Part shown: positions 1-11,443 of the stretch, piece by piece
How the letters are laid out: each line of letters opens with the position of its first letter
How positions within the stretch are numbered: position 1 is the stretch's first letter
Assembly: GCA_020137815.1 (NCBI GenBank)
Contig: CM035360.1
Coordinates: 1,950,077-2,014,076 of the forward strand
From: Hormiphora californensis
Taxonomy: Eukaryota; Ctenophora; Tentaculata; Cydippida; Pleurobrachiidae
Length of the DNA: 64,000 nucleotides
Direction of reading: 5' to 3'
Program-made: the position numbers and the translations under genes
The notes under the pieces: generated by a model
What the model was told of the DNA's origin: nothing
Databases searched by the model: none
The model's input: the letters and a program-made list of their open reading frames with translations, nothing else

Positions 1-867
1 ACCCTCATTCAAGGTTCCTGGGGATTTTGGAGTTCTAGCACCCCCGAAAGTGTGATTTTGGCATCAAAACTACCAGAAGGAATTTTCTGCTATAGTACTA
101 CAAGTATAAAATAGTATCGACAAGTTTGTCAGGCAAATTAAAAATCGCACTTTACTGTTTGTATAAAAAATAAAAATAGGTGTCAAATATGTACTTTTAA
201 TTTCCCATGCCAGGGTTAGATTATTATACTGCCGGGTGCCGTTAAATCTGGGTCCGACTGTAGCGTTTTTATTGGGTTCTTATCCATTAATTTAGGTCCT
301 CTAAAGATTATATTGGCTATGTGCCAAATGAGTGCAACGTAATGTAAATTACTAACACTTCATGTTCGCCTTTTTAAATTCCGAACACAAACTTTCCTTG
401 TGTTTTACTAAAACCTTTACGATATTATATGCAGTCTGAACCCCCGATTTACCAGAGCATCCAGGTAAATCGGGGTCCGACTGTATAATACATTTTATGC
501 CACTATCCGGCCAAGTTTAGAAAAACTTAAGCGCATTGGAAACACTAACAGGAAGTCAAGCTCACTTCATAGAGCTGTGGATTTTGGAATTTTCCGTTGG
601 AATAGAGCACCTGTTGACCCGAATTCCCACACTCTCCCTCACCCAGGAGCACCCCTCTCACCCGCTGCACAAACCCGCACGTGCAACCTCCCATACCCCT
701 CCCAGGGCACCTCCTTGGTAACCCCCGTCTATTTGCACGTGTACTTTATAATTAAGGATCTTCTGGGCCTGACGCAGAATGTATCACACATATCAGGTCT
801 CTTATTGTAACAGGTTTGTGATATATCAGGGTGGTGCAGTGATGATAATGGAAGTGTTTCCCATACA
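1..867. other. Intergenic left edge with pogo-like palindrome, no gene seen
   Basis: No coding region is recognised here. The stretch is downstream of the CFP1-like gene, whose stop codon lies at 868-870. It holds two copies of a dispersed motif related to CAGTCGGACCCCGATTTA, a fragment near 240-262 and a palindrome at 429-486. The open frames at 536-810 are short and have no recognisable motif or splice context. Confidence 0.6.
429..486. repeat. Short palindromic repeat with pogo/Tigger-like ends
   Basis: Two inverted arms, beginning CAGTCTGAACCCCCGATTTA and ending TAAATCGGGGTCCGACTG, are separated by about 16 bases. The end sequence resembles the CAGT-GA-C-TCG-TTA type of terminal repeat of pogo/Tigger elements. 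Related ends occur near 240, 20250-20330, 38482 and 60398. Assignment to pogo is by motif resemblance only. Confidence 0.5.
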
Positions 868-3800
868 TCACGTGGGCAGCACTTCTTGTTTCTGAGATTC
901 AGTGTTCGTATGCTCTACATTTCTATTCGTATGCTCTACATTTCTATTCGTATGCTCTACAGTATTATTTGTGTGCTCAACAGTCGCATTTAGTAGAATC
1001 TGCATCAGGTTTGTTCGGTTTGCAATCCGTGATTTGGCTCTCCTCATCTCATCAAAACTACCCTCCAGTTTTAGATCTTGTTCCACCCTTTCCATGTCTA
1101 TCTCAGCTGAGGAGACATTGTTATCCGGGTGAGATAGAGAGAGAGAGAGAGAGAGAAACTTAGAAGAGAGTGGAAATGCTATAGGAAGAAGCCTGGTAAA
1201 GTGATTTGGAGAAATGATGGGAAATCGTTAGAACCATCCGATACCCAAAACCAAATTCCGAACAGACGGAAAAGATAAACAAAGTGATTTCATAAAACCA
1301 AAATTGTGGCCGGTCTTGGATAAGCAGAGGCCATATAATAAGTCAGACGGAACTAGGATAGAGAGGGAGAGAAAGATAGAGAGAGAAAGTGGACGAGTGA
1401 ATGAGAGATCGATGGCATACATCTCTGAGGGCGCTTTAGATAAACGGTAAAATAAAATTTACCTAATCGGAGTTTCTCCCAGGCGACATGTCGGTTACAG
1501 TCTCGTTTAGGTTTAGTACAAACATCCCCCTCCACAGTTATTACCTGTCCAGCCAGCGGACATCCACAAATTCCATCGTGCTCCTCCTACAGGGGGGGGT
1601 TGTTATGGTAACCAATAGGTAGTTACCACGGTAACCTAAGTAGTTTCTATAGTAACCTAAGTAGTTATGGTAACCTGGTCCTGTAGATTACGGAATAGAA
1701 GCTGCATTTGCTTTACATTTGCTTTAAATCACCAGATTCTAACATCCATACCTTTTCCTTGTTATGGTCAGGACACAAGACTCTCAACTTTTTGCAGTAA
1801 GTTCCCTGCTGCCGGTCGTATGCATCACACACAGGTGATTCCCAGGTCACGTGACATTTTACAGTGCTGCCCCAGCTCAACTTAGCTTCAAACTGTGGGG
1901 TGTTTTAAATCAAGGGAGAGGAAATAATAATTGCCAGCAATTGTTTGTCCTCCATGGCTACCATGGTTACCATAGTTACCTTGTTATAGCACCGCTCCAT
2001 GTGGCGAACAGCGTTCTTGTCCGTACACACAACACCACAGATAACACAGTCTATCTCTTCCGTCTCGGTTACCTGAATCAGAGATTTACTATGGTTACCA
2101 TGGTTACCTGTATCAGAGTTTTACCATGGTTACCTGAATCAGAGTTTTAATATGGTTACCATGGTTACCGGAACCAGAGTTGTATAATGGTTACCATGGT
2201 TACCTGTATCAGAGTTTTACCATGGTTACCATGGTTACCTGTATCAGAGTTTTGCCATGATTACCATGGTTACCAGAATCAGAGTTTTACCATGGTTACC
2301 ATGGTTACCGGAACCAGAGTTTTACCATGGTTACCATGGTTTCCTGTTCCACTGAACAACTGTGGTTTGACCTGCTCTATTCTTCTCATATAATATGCAT
2401 GGACCGATGAACAAAAGCAAAAGATTTGAAATGAGTTCTATCATTGAAATTTGTCCCATTCATTTTCTGGTAAGCTCTTTCAGTTGTCCACCCAGCACAG
2501 CTTTTTAGTAATGAGTGATTGATCACATTTCACTTGATTTTGAGCGATTCATCATATCAATTGGTGAAGAGTATTAAAATGATTAATTCAACTGTGGTAT
2601 ATATTAGTAGCCCCCCCCCCCCCACCACCATCATGTGATGAGGGGGTCTCATCATTTTCGGGTGAGGGGGCAATTGAATTTATTCGTCAGTTCGAGGAAG
2701 TCGGAGAGATATGATGTCAAGTTATTATAGGGGATTTACTCATTATTATTAGCGCCATTTGTTAGATAAAATAGCCCTAATAATTAATAGTATCTCCATT
2801 CTCCCTGTCATTGAACTAGGGCGTTATCACAAAAGCGATAATTACGAAACGCCAAATAATTCGAGATTGGATGGGAATAACCAAAAAACTGATAGAAAGG
2901 CTTTTGATAACCTTTACCAAAGGCGGAACAACTCTGTCAGAGCATTGGCCTGACCATATTCTCTGTTCTCAGGACCGCGGTCTTTGGCCTGAAGTAACAA
3001 CTTACATTTTCCTCATCGCTCATCTCCACATCACTCCCCTTCTCCTCTATAATGGTAGACTTGGCACGTGCGATGAGGTTCATAATAACCAGTCTCTGTT
3101 GCTGCAGTTCATCCATCCGTTGATGGGACACCTGTAATGGTTGAATTGTTCATACGGAGTTCAGTGTCAAGCGACTCAATGTAATGGTTGATATTTCTAA
3201 CCATCATCGGGGCGAAGGGAGCGGGTAGAGTAGAGGATAGTTTATAATAATGAGAGACAGTTTGACAGGGTCCAGAATGGCATTCTATATATTATCATCT
3301 TGATAAAGCCCAATGTTGTCAATGAACACCCTGTGTAACAAACTCAAATATCCCCCTTGATCTAATATACCTACCTCCTGTTGTCTCTCAAGATCCTTGA
3401 TAAGCACCTCATCGTGCACCCTAGCAGCACTTTGAGCAGCAGCCTTTCTATCGGGCAGGAAGGTTTTAATCCGTTTAACTGCCAGAGCTAACCCACACGC
3501 GTCAGAACAGTATCGGGATCTACTCCGAGCAGATCTCTGACACCCCGGTCCTATACACTGTTTTTCTTCCTCGTCAGAGAGATCTGAAGAGTAAATACAT
3601 GACAATATGAGAACTGGGTGACAAGCCCCTGCTTTCACAAAAACATTGCTGTTACTAATATAAGATCAGGGTCACCAGACCCTGCTGGACCCTTTTTACC
3701 TCACATAGGGATTTTACATGAAATGGCAGTATAATAATCACCTTTCTCAGCAACTGGGTCTCCTCCATGAGTTTGGCTGACACCCGACTTTTTCTTGGGT

Positions 3801-6649
3801 CTCCCCGGTTTCTTGCCCAACTTTTGAGAGGGTGGATGTTTCTTGGGCATGTGAATTTTGGTTGGTTTTGGTTTTTGGATAACTTCCTCTATCCCCACAT
3901 CTAGTTCTTCGTCCTCTTCAGCCGAACTGCTGGATTTTCTTGGTTTGGCCTGCTTCGAGAGAGCACTGAAAAATAATGGGCTGTTCAGAGAAATTAAGAA
4001 ACTAGAGATAATCAACTGGATCCAAGACCCCGATGTTGATAAGATTTGAGCGTGTGATTTGTGACAGTGTGAGTTGTGACACTGAAATAATGATGACCGG
4101 GTGAGGAAGAGAACGCGCGTGAGAGATCACCGCGCACAAAATATTCCTACAGGGTCGCGGCGCGTTACGACAATCACCTCAACATAGCCCCTCTTTGTGC
4201 GACATGTTGTGGCCCAAGAGTGGTTGTATTAAAAACTAACACAAGTCACAGCTTGCACTGCTAAAGTGTGTTTATTTAAACTAATGAATGTGCTTACTTG
4301 AGGAAGAAATTAAAATCAGCATCATCATCGTCATCTGAGATCCTGGGAGCCTGAAAATGAGGTGTTTCAAAAATCAGACTGTAAATAATAAATTACAGTG
4401 TAAAAAAAATTTAAGAACATTTGGAACAGATACAGTGAAATGCTTAGTTACCGAATGCTTGCGTGAGTGTGTTCGTTTGCGGTGGTGTGATAACTTGACA
4501 TTCTTTACCGTTGGTTTCTTTGCTGGTTGATGGTAGGTGGGTTGTGGTGGGGGATGTTGTGGTTCCGGTTGCTTCCTTACAACCCCATCATCCACCCTTT
4601 TCTTTTTTATCTTTTCATCAGGAGGAAGCAACATTGGTTGGAGAGTTTTAGCTTTCTTTTTTGGTTCACCACTCTCTACACCCTCCTTTCCGAGGTGTAT
4701 TTTGGTAGGTTTTGGAGGCATAATGGGAGCTACCACTGGTCTATCTGGTTGGTCTTTATTACTTGAAGTAGGTTTGGTTGGAAGTGGTTCTACTTTGGGA
4801 GCAACAGCAGCAGGAGATTGCTTAACTGATGTTGGCTCTTGTTCCGGGGTTTCAATCGTGCTAGCTGGTTGTTTTGGTAACTTGTGTTCTCCTTTTGGTA
4901 ACTTTGACTCTGTTTTGAGGATCTTGGAGTCTGTTTTGAGGATCTTTGACTCTGTTTTTGGCATTTTAGAGTCTACTTTCGGGATTTTAGAGTCTACTTT
5001 TGGGATCTTGGGCTCTCCTTTCGGGATCTTGGGATCTCCTTTTGGGATTTTGAAGCTCATCTTTTCCATATCTGGTATCTTGGGTATTTTTGGTTTGGAA
5101 TCATCCCCACGTAACAGCGACTTCCTGAATTCCTCCCTTTTCGCTTGGCGTTCCTGAATCTTCTTCAACCTCCGTACCTCCTCCTTTTCTCTTTCTCTCT
5201 TTTTAGATTCTTTCGGTTTCCGCTCCCTATCACTTCCATCTGAATCACTGTCAAGAACCCGCTGTGGTTTTTTGATTTCTTTTTTCTTCTTTTCCTTGTG
5301 TCGGTGTTTGCTACCCGATCCTTCCTCGTCAACCCTTGGCGGTGCTTTGGTTTTCCAGACAGTCTTCAATGTTGAGTCTTTCGCTGTAAGAAGGGGGTTG
5401 GGGTGTTAGATTGAATATCATCTAGTAAAAATTTGGCCCGAGGCCAGCACCTAAATATGATGTAAAAAGGTAGTAGAGTCGATAAGAACACTCACCTCCT
5501 CCGATTTCAGTGAAACTTCTCACATGCTAACATATGATAATGGAGGTACAAATACCGCTTATTTTAGGTCCGAAAAACTTTTGGTTCGTTAATTATCGCT
5601 AATTGAAAAACGCCAAAAATGGGCTAAAATGGCCCTTAAGGTGGATTTGAAATTTTGGAGTTGGAACTCCAGACTTCGTACAGGTGTCCGCTAGGATGCC
5701 AATATGCACCACAGGCGGGCTCAGGCCTAAATTCGTCCGAATTTTTGCGTAAGGCCGGATGGCGTGAATTTTGGTCACGTGATTTGGGCAAAAAATCAGT
5801 TTTTTGCTATTTGTGCCTTTCCTGCACGCCGGAGATGAAAAATAAGGCCATTTCCTCTCATTTATTTTTCTTTCTGCATCGATTAAGCAGGCTATGAACC
5901 TCCCTTACTTCAACGGTTCAGAAGTTAGAGTTTTGCAAAAAAAGAGCGGGAGACTAGATGGCGTCAATTTTGTAAGGCGATTTGTGTCTTTCCTGTGCGT
6001 CTGGGATGAAAAATGATGTCAAAAACGTGTCATTTTCATCATATTCTGCATCGATTAAGCAGGTTATAAACATCCCTTACTTGAGCGGTTCAGAAGTTAG
6101 CCGAGGTCACGTGACCAAGATTTACGCCATCCGGTCTTACGCAAAAATTCGGACGAATTTAGGCCTGAGCCCGCCTGTGGTGCATATTGGCATCCTAGCG
6201 GACACCTGTACGAAGTCTGGAGTTCCAACTCCAAAATTTCAAATCCACCTTAAGGGCCATTTTAGCCCATTTTTGGCGTTTTTCAATTAGCGATAATTAA
6301 CGAACCAAAAAGTTTTTGGACCTAAAATAAGCGGTATTTGTACCTCCATTATCATATTTTAGCATGTGAGAAGTTTTACTGAAATCGGAGGAGGTGAGTG
6401 TTCTTATCGACTCTACTAAGGGGCCTATAATACCCTAACCATACACAGTACACACCCACTGAGCATAGATGTATACAAAGTGGACTGGTATGGGTATAAT
6501 ATACACGGTACCCACACATGAACAGTATAAAGTCATTGGGTCAACTTTCCAGAATGTTCGGCCCCACAGAACTTCAGCGGCGTGTAGTCTGTATACCATG
6601 TGTAAACATGGCAGGCCAGAGTGAGAGAGAGAGAGAGAGAGAGAGAGGC

Positions 6650-6705
<56 letters not shown>

Positions 6706-7353
6706 GAGAGACAGAGAGAGAAAACAGTGAGAATTTTGGCAAAAATGCGGCGGTACACAACATCAACAATCTACCAAAGTTAAGCAAACATAGATACGAG
6801 TGTAGCCAGAGAAATGGCTGTTCATGTTTTCCCACGCCAGCCATTTTCATTTATTTTCATTATGAGAGCAATGAGCATTATAAATGAAGCAAAATTCATG
6901 ACGGTCTTCTTTTCCTTCCGATCCTCTTACTTATATTCTTCATTTTACCTATGCAGTTAGGACAGTAGTACTTTTCAATATCTTTAGCTTTATCGCTGGA
7001 TACGTTAACACATGTCCCATGAAACCATTCCTCACAACCATCACAAGCTATCATAAACCTTTTACCATAGGCACCCCTGGAAAGTTGAAATTTAGAATCA
7101 GTTGCTCAGTTGTGAGTTGCTCTGCCAAACCCTCACAGAGCGTACTCTTATCAAAATTCAGTGTTAGCTCCACAAAGAATCAGTAGGGGATGGTAAAAGT
7201 GGGAGAGATGAAAACCAAAACGGGGATTTGAGATTATAATAAAGACGGGGATATGTACGTGTATGAATGTAGTATGAACATGTTTCACCTGCAGATGCAG
7301 TATTTCTCCTCTTCTGGTACATTACTCTCCACTGTTTCTGAAGTTAGGGACAT
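868..7353 (-). CDS. CX XC1-like: CFP1/CXXC1-like chromatin protein, PHD finger, no CXXC domain seen
   Basis: CFP1 is the subunit that brings the SET1 H3K4 methyltransferase complex to promoters. Eleven phase-consistent exons are proposed: 7353-7289, 7076-6949, 5383-4452, 4350-4298, 3965-3742, 3583-3375, 3131-3006, 2072-1980, 1892-1752, 1586-1463 and 1106-868, giving about 777 residues (human about 656). Residues about 18-62 form a PHD finger ([21 protein letters not shown]). A long lysine-rich exon without cysteine follows, with repeated IPK units. An AT-hook-like KKPGRPKKK lies in the exon at 3742-3965. The C-terminal CFP1 zinc region is clear: [46 protein letters not shown] and [10 protein letters not shown]. 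The expected CXXC DNA-binding zinc finger between PHD and zinc region is not found. The start ATG at 7351-7353 directly follows an AG. Family assignment is firm; first-exon start less so. Confidence 0.87.
915..975 (-). repeat. 21-bp coding repeat at the CFP1-like C terminus
   Basis: Three to four 21-base units encode the heptad VEHTNRN near the end of the last CFP1-like exon. The repeat stays in frame up to the stop, so the protein tail is a small tandem array not expected in CFP1 proteins. Confidence 0.8.
1131..1160. repeat. (GA)n microsatellite in an intron
   Basis: Run of GA dinucleotides within the last intron of the CFP1-like gene. No other signal. Confidence 0.9.
2073..2347. repeat. 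Intronic minisatellite whose unit carries the CFP1 splice acceptor
   Basis: About eight units of 26-37 bases, built from GGTTACC, CATGGTTACC and TGTATCAGAGTTTTACCAT. Read on the minus strand each unit contains CTGATTCAGGTAACC or a close variant. That is the sequence of the true acceptor junction of the exon starting at 2072, where CAG is followed by GTAACC. The array begins at that junction and fills the 3' part of the intron. Confidence 0.85.
5473..6416. mobile_element. Foldback DNA element (944 bp) with ~300-bp inverted arms and TA duplication
   Basis: The arms start GTAGAGTCGATAAGAACACT and are nearly perfect inverted copies for about 300 bases. TA flanks both ends (5471-5472 and 6417-6418), as expected for a Tc1/mariner- or pogo-type target duplication. 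The middle has two direct copies of a ~120-base segment (about 5800-5930 and 5978-6105). It has no transposase and sits in the intron between the PHD exon and the lysine-rich exon of the CFP1-like gene. Confidence 0.85.
6618..6722. repeat. (AG)n microsatellite
   Basis: About 100 bases of AG dinucleotides with few interruptions, intronic in the CFP1-like gene. Open frames made of RERE or SLSL across it are repeat translations. Confidence 0.95.
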
Positions 7354-7665
7354 CACTGGTTCACTTGCCACCAACTTGATATAACTTGTTTCACTTTGTG
7401 GAAGTTAGGGACATCTAAAACAGTTCAAAAACTATGAGTTTCGATTGACAGAGAATGCAATAATATAATTTATTGAAGTGAAGAGAAACAAATCTTTTTA
7501 AAAGATATAAGAATTTACTTTTTTTCACTGACAAGCAAAGACACACAGATACCCCGGCTTGATTCTACACACGTGTGGTAATACGAAATGTCATCTCTTT
7601 TTATTGCAAAAAAATATTAACCCTTCTCTCTGTAACACGTAAGAGTCTGTCTCTGTCTCTCATTT

Positions 7666-9891
7666 TCAGTCTCCCGAACTTCCCTGGTATAATTCTGATC
7701 CCTCCTGTAGCTGTAGCTCCTCAATCCTCTCCTCGAGTGTTTGGTAGCTCAGCTCAATGGGTGGGGAACTTGGATTACTGACCATCTCCGGTGGTGTTAT
7801 GATCTCTGAACACTGATCCACCTCCTCATCCTCCTTCTCAATTTGAGAAATTTTATCCTTATCACCCCCGGTTGGAAGAGATATCGGGCTGTTAATATCC
7901 ATCAGTACCTCAGGTAGAGACTGCCTCTCGTAGAACAAGAGGTAAACCTGTTGTCTCTCCAGCTCCTCTCTGGTAGCCAGTCTGACAGTGTCATCACTGG
8001 CATACAGCCAGTACTTCCCATCCAGCCTCCTGTACGTGACGTAGTGACCTCCACTGGCAGTACCATGATGGACAATAACACTCTTCAGACTGTAGTTTAA
8101 CCCCTCTGTGAAGCCTGGGGGAGTTGTATCTTTAACAACATCGTAGGTTCTCACCACTTCGTAGTCTCCCACTGGCCGGCTCATGGCTGGTTCTTGTTCA
8201 ATCACCTCCCCTCCCTCACACCGAGTCAAGAGTGCTTGGTAGGCGAAGAGGGTGAGATCGAGGGAGTCAATAGGGAAGGAAACGTGTTGGTTGTTCTTTG
8301 TCATACTCCCATCCATGAACTCAGTTCTGTTGATCTGGATACACAGACATTTCGGTGCTTTAGCGATCCTGACCACTTTCTTGAACTGGCACTTGGTAAC
8401 CTCACCCCACTGCGCCGTGCAGCTCTCACACTCCACCCCACTCACTGTTTCAGGGGTGAAGTATGTGTTCAGCATATCCCTGAGAGAGTTGAATGACATC
8501 TGCATCATGCTGACACCTCCCTCCGAACTGAGGTGAAGGTTGATGTTATCGAAAGGTTCGATCCTCTTACTGCTCTCCATCCTGCATTCTAGACACTCCA
8601 GGGAGAGGAGGAATTTACCCTGAACGGGCGCGGTAAAGAGTTGTTTCTCCGGGAGGAGAGACCGGCCCTCTCGTTCTATACAGGAGATGAGGATTTGGAA
8701 GGCTTCGTAGGCATCTTCTTGGGTGAAGAGGGTCTCAAAACCGTGCTCAGACATTGCAACGTGAACCTGCAGGTGGGAGGTACAGCATTTTAATGATTAC
8801 GAATTAGTTTCATTAGAAAGTTTTAGTTTGTATAAAGAGGAAAGTTCGTGATTTCGATGCCACTATTGACTATTCAGCGCTATATGCCACTATTTGAGCT
8901 CTAATTCAGCGCTATATAATTACCTTTCTGAGAGAGGTCGACTGGGATCCATCAGTTGGCATTCGTAAGATCTTCATCGCTTCTAAGAGGGCACAGATAG
9001 CTGGTGCAGCTTCCCTTACCTCCTTGGGTACATCTCCATCCTCCTGAGGGTATAATAATTGGGCAATGTGCCAATAGTTGTTTCATTTTGGGTCGATAGA
9101 ATATCGATATAACGGATAATAGTGATACCCATGATAACTTCTGCAATACGTGCACGGGGATTAATTATTCAATATTACCCCGTTCAGGTATTACTAAGGT
9201 ATTATTCTCTTACAGGTTCGAGTGCCAGGCGTTTCAGCCACGCGTGAAAGCTATCCACAGAACTAAGAGCCTGACTGACACAGTTGAGGAAGCAGTTATT
9301 GCCAAGGTTCTCTAAACTCGGCCTCAGATGTCCGTGACCTACCACGACATGCTACGTGACCTACCACGACATGGTACGTGACCTACCACAACATGGTACG
9401 TGACCTACCACGGCATAGTACGTGACCTAACACGGCATGGTACGTGACCTACCGCGACATGGTACGTGACCTACCGCGACATGGTACGTGACCTACCACG
9501 ACATGGTACGCGACCTACCACGACATGGTACGTGACCTACCACGACATGGTACGTGACCTACCACGGCATGGTACGTGACCTACCACGGCATGGTACGTG
9601 ACCTACCACGACATGGTACGTGACCTACCACGGCATGGTACGTGACCTACCACGGCATGGTACGTGACCTACCACGGCATGGTACGTGACCTACCACGGC
9701 ATGGTACGTGACCTACCACGGCATGGTACGTGACCTACCACGACATGGTACGTGACCTACCACGACATGGTACGTGACCTACCTTTTTTCCACTTCTGGT
9801 CCCCGCCCCATAGGACATATGCCGAGACAGCAGCTACTGCCCCTGTGATAAGAACACTAGAGATATGTTGTTTAACCAACTCCTGCAGCAT
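7666..9891 (-). CDS. USP30: USP30-like mitochondrial outer-membrane deubiquitinase
   Basis: USP30 removes ubiquitin from mitochondrial outer-membrane proteins and opposes PINK1/Parkin mitophagy. Four exons, all in phase: 9891-9779, 9322-9214, 9043-8924 and 8766-7666, giving about 480 residues (human 517). Residues about 9-28 form one N-terminal membrane segment (SSVLITGAVAAVSAYVLW) followed by basic residues, as in USP30. The Cys box reads NLGNNCFLN, with the usual Thr before the catalytic Cys replaced by Asn. CLCIQINR, the His box GGHYVTYRR and YASDDTVR follow; the Ser in the last motif matches the Cys-His-Ser triad special to USP30. LLFYERQ closes the domain, and an acidic tail follows. An AG lies 7 bases before the ATG. 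The first intron is almost entirely a minisatellite. The next gene (CFP1-like) starts about 310 bases downstream. Confidence 0.9.
9326..9778. repeat. 22-bp minisatellite filling USP30 intron 1, unit carries the donor site
   Basis: About 20 copies of CTACCACGACATGGTACGTG plus AC, with few substitutions. On the minus strand each unit reads GGTAGGTCACGTACCATGTC plus GT. The first intron of the USP30-like gene starts at the GT inside GGTAG/GTCACG at the array edge, so every unit repeats the 5' splice junction. There are no spacers, so it is not CRISPR. Confidence 0.9.
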
Positions 9892-10618
9892 CCTCTCTCT
9901 GTGTGTGTGAGGAACCTTCGTTTACATGCTAACAGAGAGATAACAGATATGAAGTAAAGGGAGGCAATGAGGGGGGCAATGAGGGAGGGGCAATGAGGTG
10001 GAATTTAGTAATTTCTGAAGACGTTCAAAATAAAAGGCTTGTCAAAATAATAAGTTAGTTTCACTCTCGAAGATGGTTGTACAAAAACATAAAAAACGTC
10101 AGACAGCAACTCTCTTGCAGTTCAATTCACCCAACCCAATCGCGAGTTGATTATTATAAAGCCCAATGGCACAGAAGTCCAAATCTTCCAATCCGGTTTT
10201 GACCGGCAGAATTGTAAAACCGGCAGAGAACCAAATCACTTTTCCCCAAAATTTTTCATTTTAATCATTCCGGATAGCCTCTAACAACTTTGTGTAAGCG
10301 GCGACACCTTTTAAATGGAGTTTTTAGCGCTAAAAACGCGCAATATAAAACGCGAGCAAAAACCGACAGAATATCAGGTATAATATTGGTAATATTTTAC
10401 GATTTTTTCGGCAGAAACCGGCAGAAATCGGTCATCGGTTTTTTGACATTTCCGGCAGAATTGAAAGCGTGTGCCACTGGGTTATAAAGCACAACTCTCA
10501 ACGACACTGATTTAAACCAAGTTGAATAGCGTCTCTTTCACAGCTCTCTAGGTCCATTCCTCCTAGGTCCTCTCTAGGTCCATTCTCTAGCTCTAGCTGA
10601 GAGATTAACCCTGAGTCC
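9892..10618. other. Intergenic between USP30-like and TIMM29-like
   Basis: No gene is recognised. Holds repeated AATGAGG units near 9960-10000 and AT-rich unique sequence. The trans-splice-like AG in front of USP30 is at 9899-9900. The open frame at 10290-10487 has no recognisable features. Confidence 0.6.
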
Positions 10619-11443
10619 TCAATTAACGATGGTCTCGGCGCCTTCACTTGTCCATTCCTCTTCATTGACATCATATTCCATCATTGCTTCCTCCATCCTC
10701 AACCACTTTCCCATGAACCCCACATCCACTATCCTATCCACATACTCCACCCACCGGGGGCTCAAGAACACCCTACCATACTCCTTACACTCGCTATCAA
10801 TGAGTCTCTCGTAAACCACTGAAAACAATCCGAAGGAACAGTACCCAAGGAGATTTAACGATTTTAACCGTTGGACTGTGTCGATATATTGTTGCGAGGA
10901 TTGGTTCCGAACTCTCCGGTGGACCAGAGAGAGACGATGGTGGTTGTGGAGAGAGTTGTGGTGGAAGTGTTGGTCCGATGGGTTCTTGTAGGACACATAA
11001 CCGAGGGTGGATGCCAGGGAGGTGAGGAGGACTGATTTAACGGGGTTGGAGACTGCTTTTTGTCCTGAAATAGAAGAGGGTTGAATGAATGTGGGGGTTT
11101 CCAGACTATTTTATAACAGACAAAAATGCAGAATTCCTATTTATTTCCGTACAAAAAGACACAAAAAAGTACAACTAGGCCAATAGAAATTGTCGCCTTA
11201 TTAAGATGGGGGTTTCGCCTGATAATGTATCTTAAAGGAACCGACCGAAACAAGTAAACAACCAATCAGAACTCGTTATTTAGGTCACGTGACTGGTTAT
11301 CAGCCAATCAGGGACCAGTATTTCCTGATTCGGTCGGTTCCTGGTATCTCACCTATTTCCACAAACACGTCTTTATAATCAACTACGGTGTTCCACATTG
11401 GTTTGTAGATGGCCTCCCCTATCCGCTTCAAGCGGGCAGCCAT
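10619..11443 (-). CDS. TIMM29: TIMM29-like inner-membrane TIM22 complex subunit
   Basis: TIMM29 is a metazoan subunit of the TIM22 carrier translocase of the mitochondrial inner membrane. Two exons, 11443-11353 and 11064-10619, splice in phase (GAAATAG/GT to AG/GACAAAAAG) to give 178 residues (human about 260). The N terminus is basic (MAARLKRIGEAIYK). One membrane segment lies near residues 37-53 (KSVLLTSLASTLGYV). The diagnostic region is LGYCSFGLFSVVYE, then FLSPRWVEYVDRIVDVGF, MGKWLRMEEAMMEYDVNEEEW, matching the vertebrate pattern of LGLCSLVYE, LQPRW, VLDVGFVGRWW and DINDDEF. The protein is shorter than human at the C terminus. The intron holds a hAT-like MITE a few bases inside its donor. 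A TTAG acceptor lies 5 bases before the ATG. Confidence 0.85.
11235..11343. mobile_element. hAT-like MITE copy 1
   Basis: A 109-bp palindromic element with ends AGGAACCGACCGA and TCGGTCGGTTCCTG. It is flanked by GTATCTTA (11227-11234) and GTATCTCA (11344-11351), an 8-bp target duplication with one mismatch. It lies in the TIMM29-like intron next to the exon 1 donor. Confidence 0.85.

Noticed and set aside
4537-5157. 206-codon plus-strand frame over the lysine-rich exon
   Set aside because: It is the antisense of the CFP1-like exon 4452-5383, which has matching splice phases and homologous neighbours.
6949-7076. PHD finger as a separate PHF2/KDM7-type gene
   Set aside because: The exon joins in phase to the lysine-rich exon and then to the CFP1 C-terminal zinc region, so one gene is the simpler reading.
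9326-9778. CRISPR-like array of 22-bp units
   Set aside because: Units are contiguous without unique spacers, and the setting is an animal intron.
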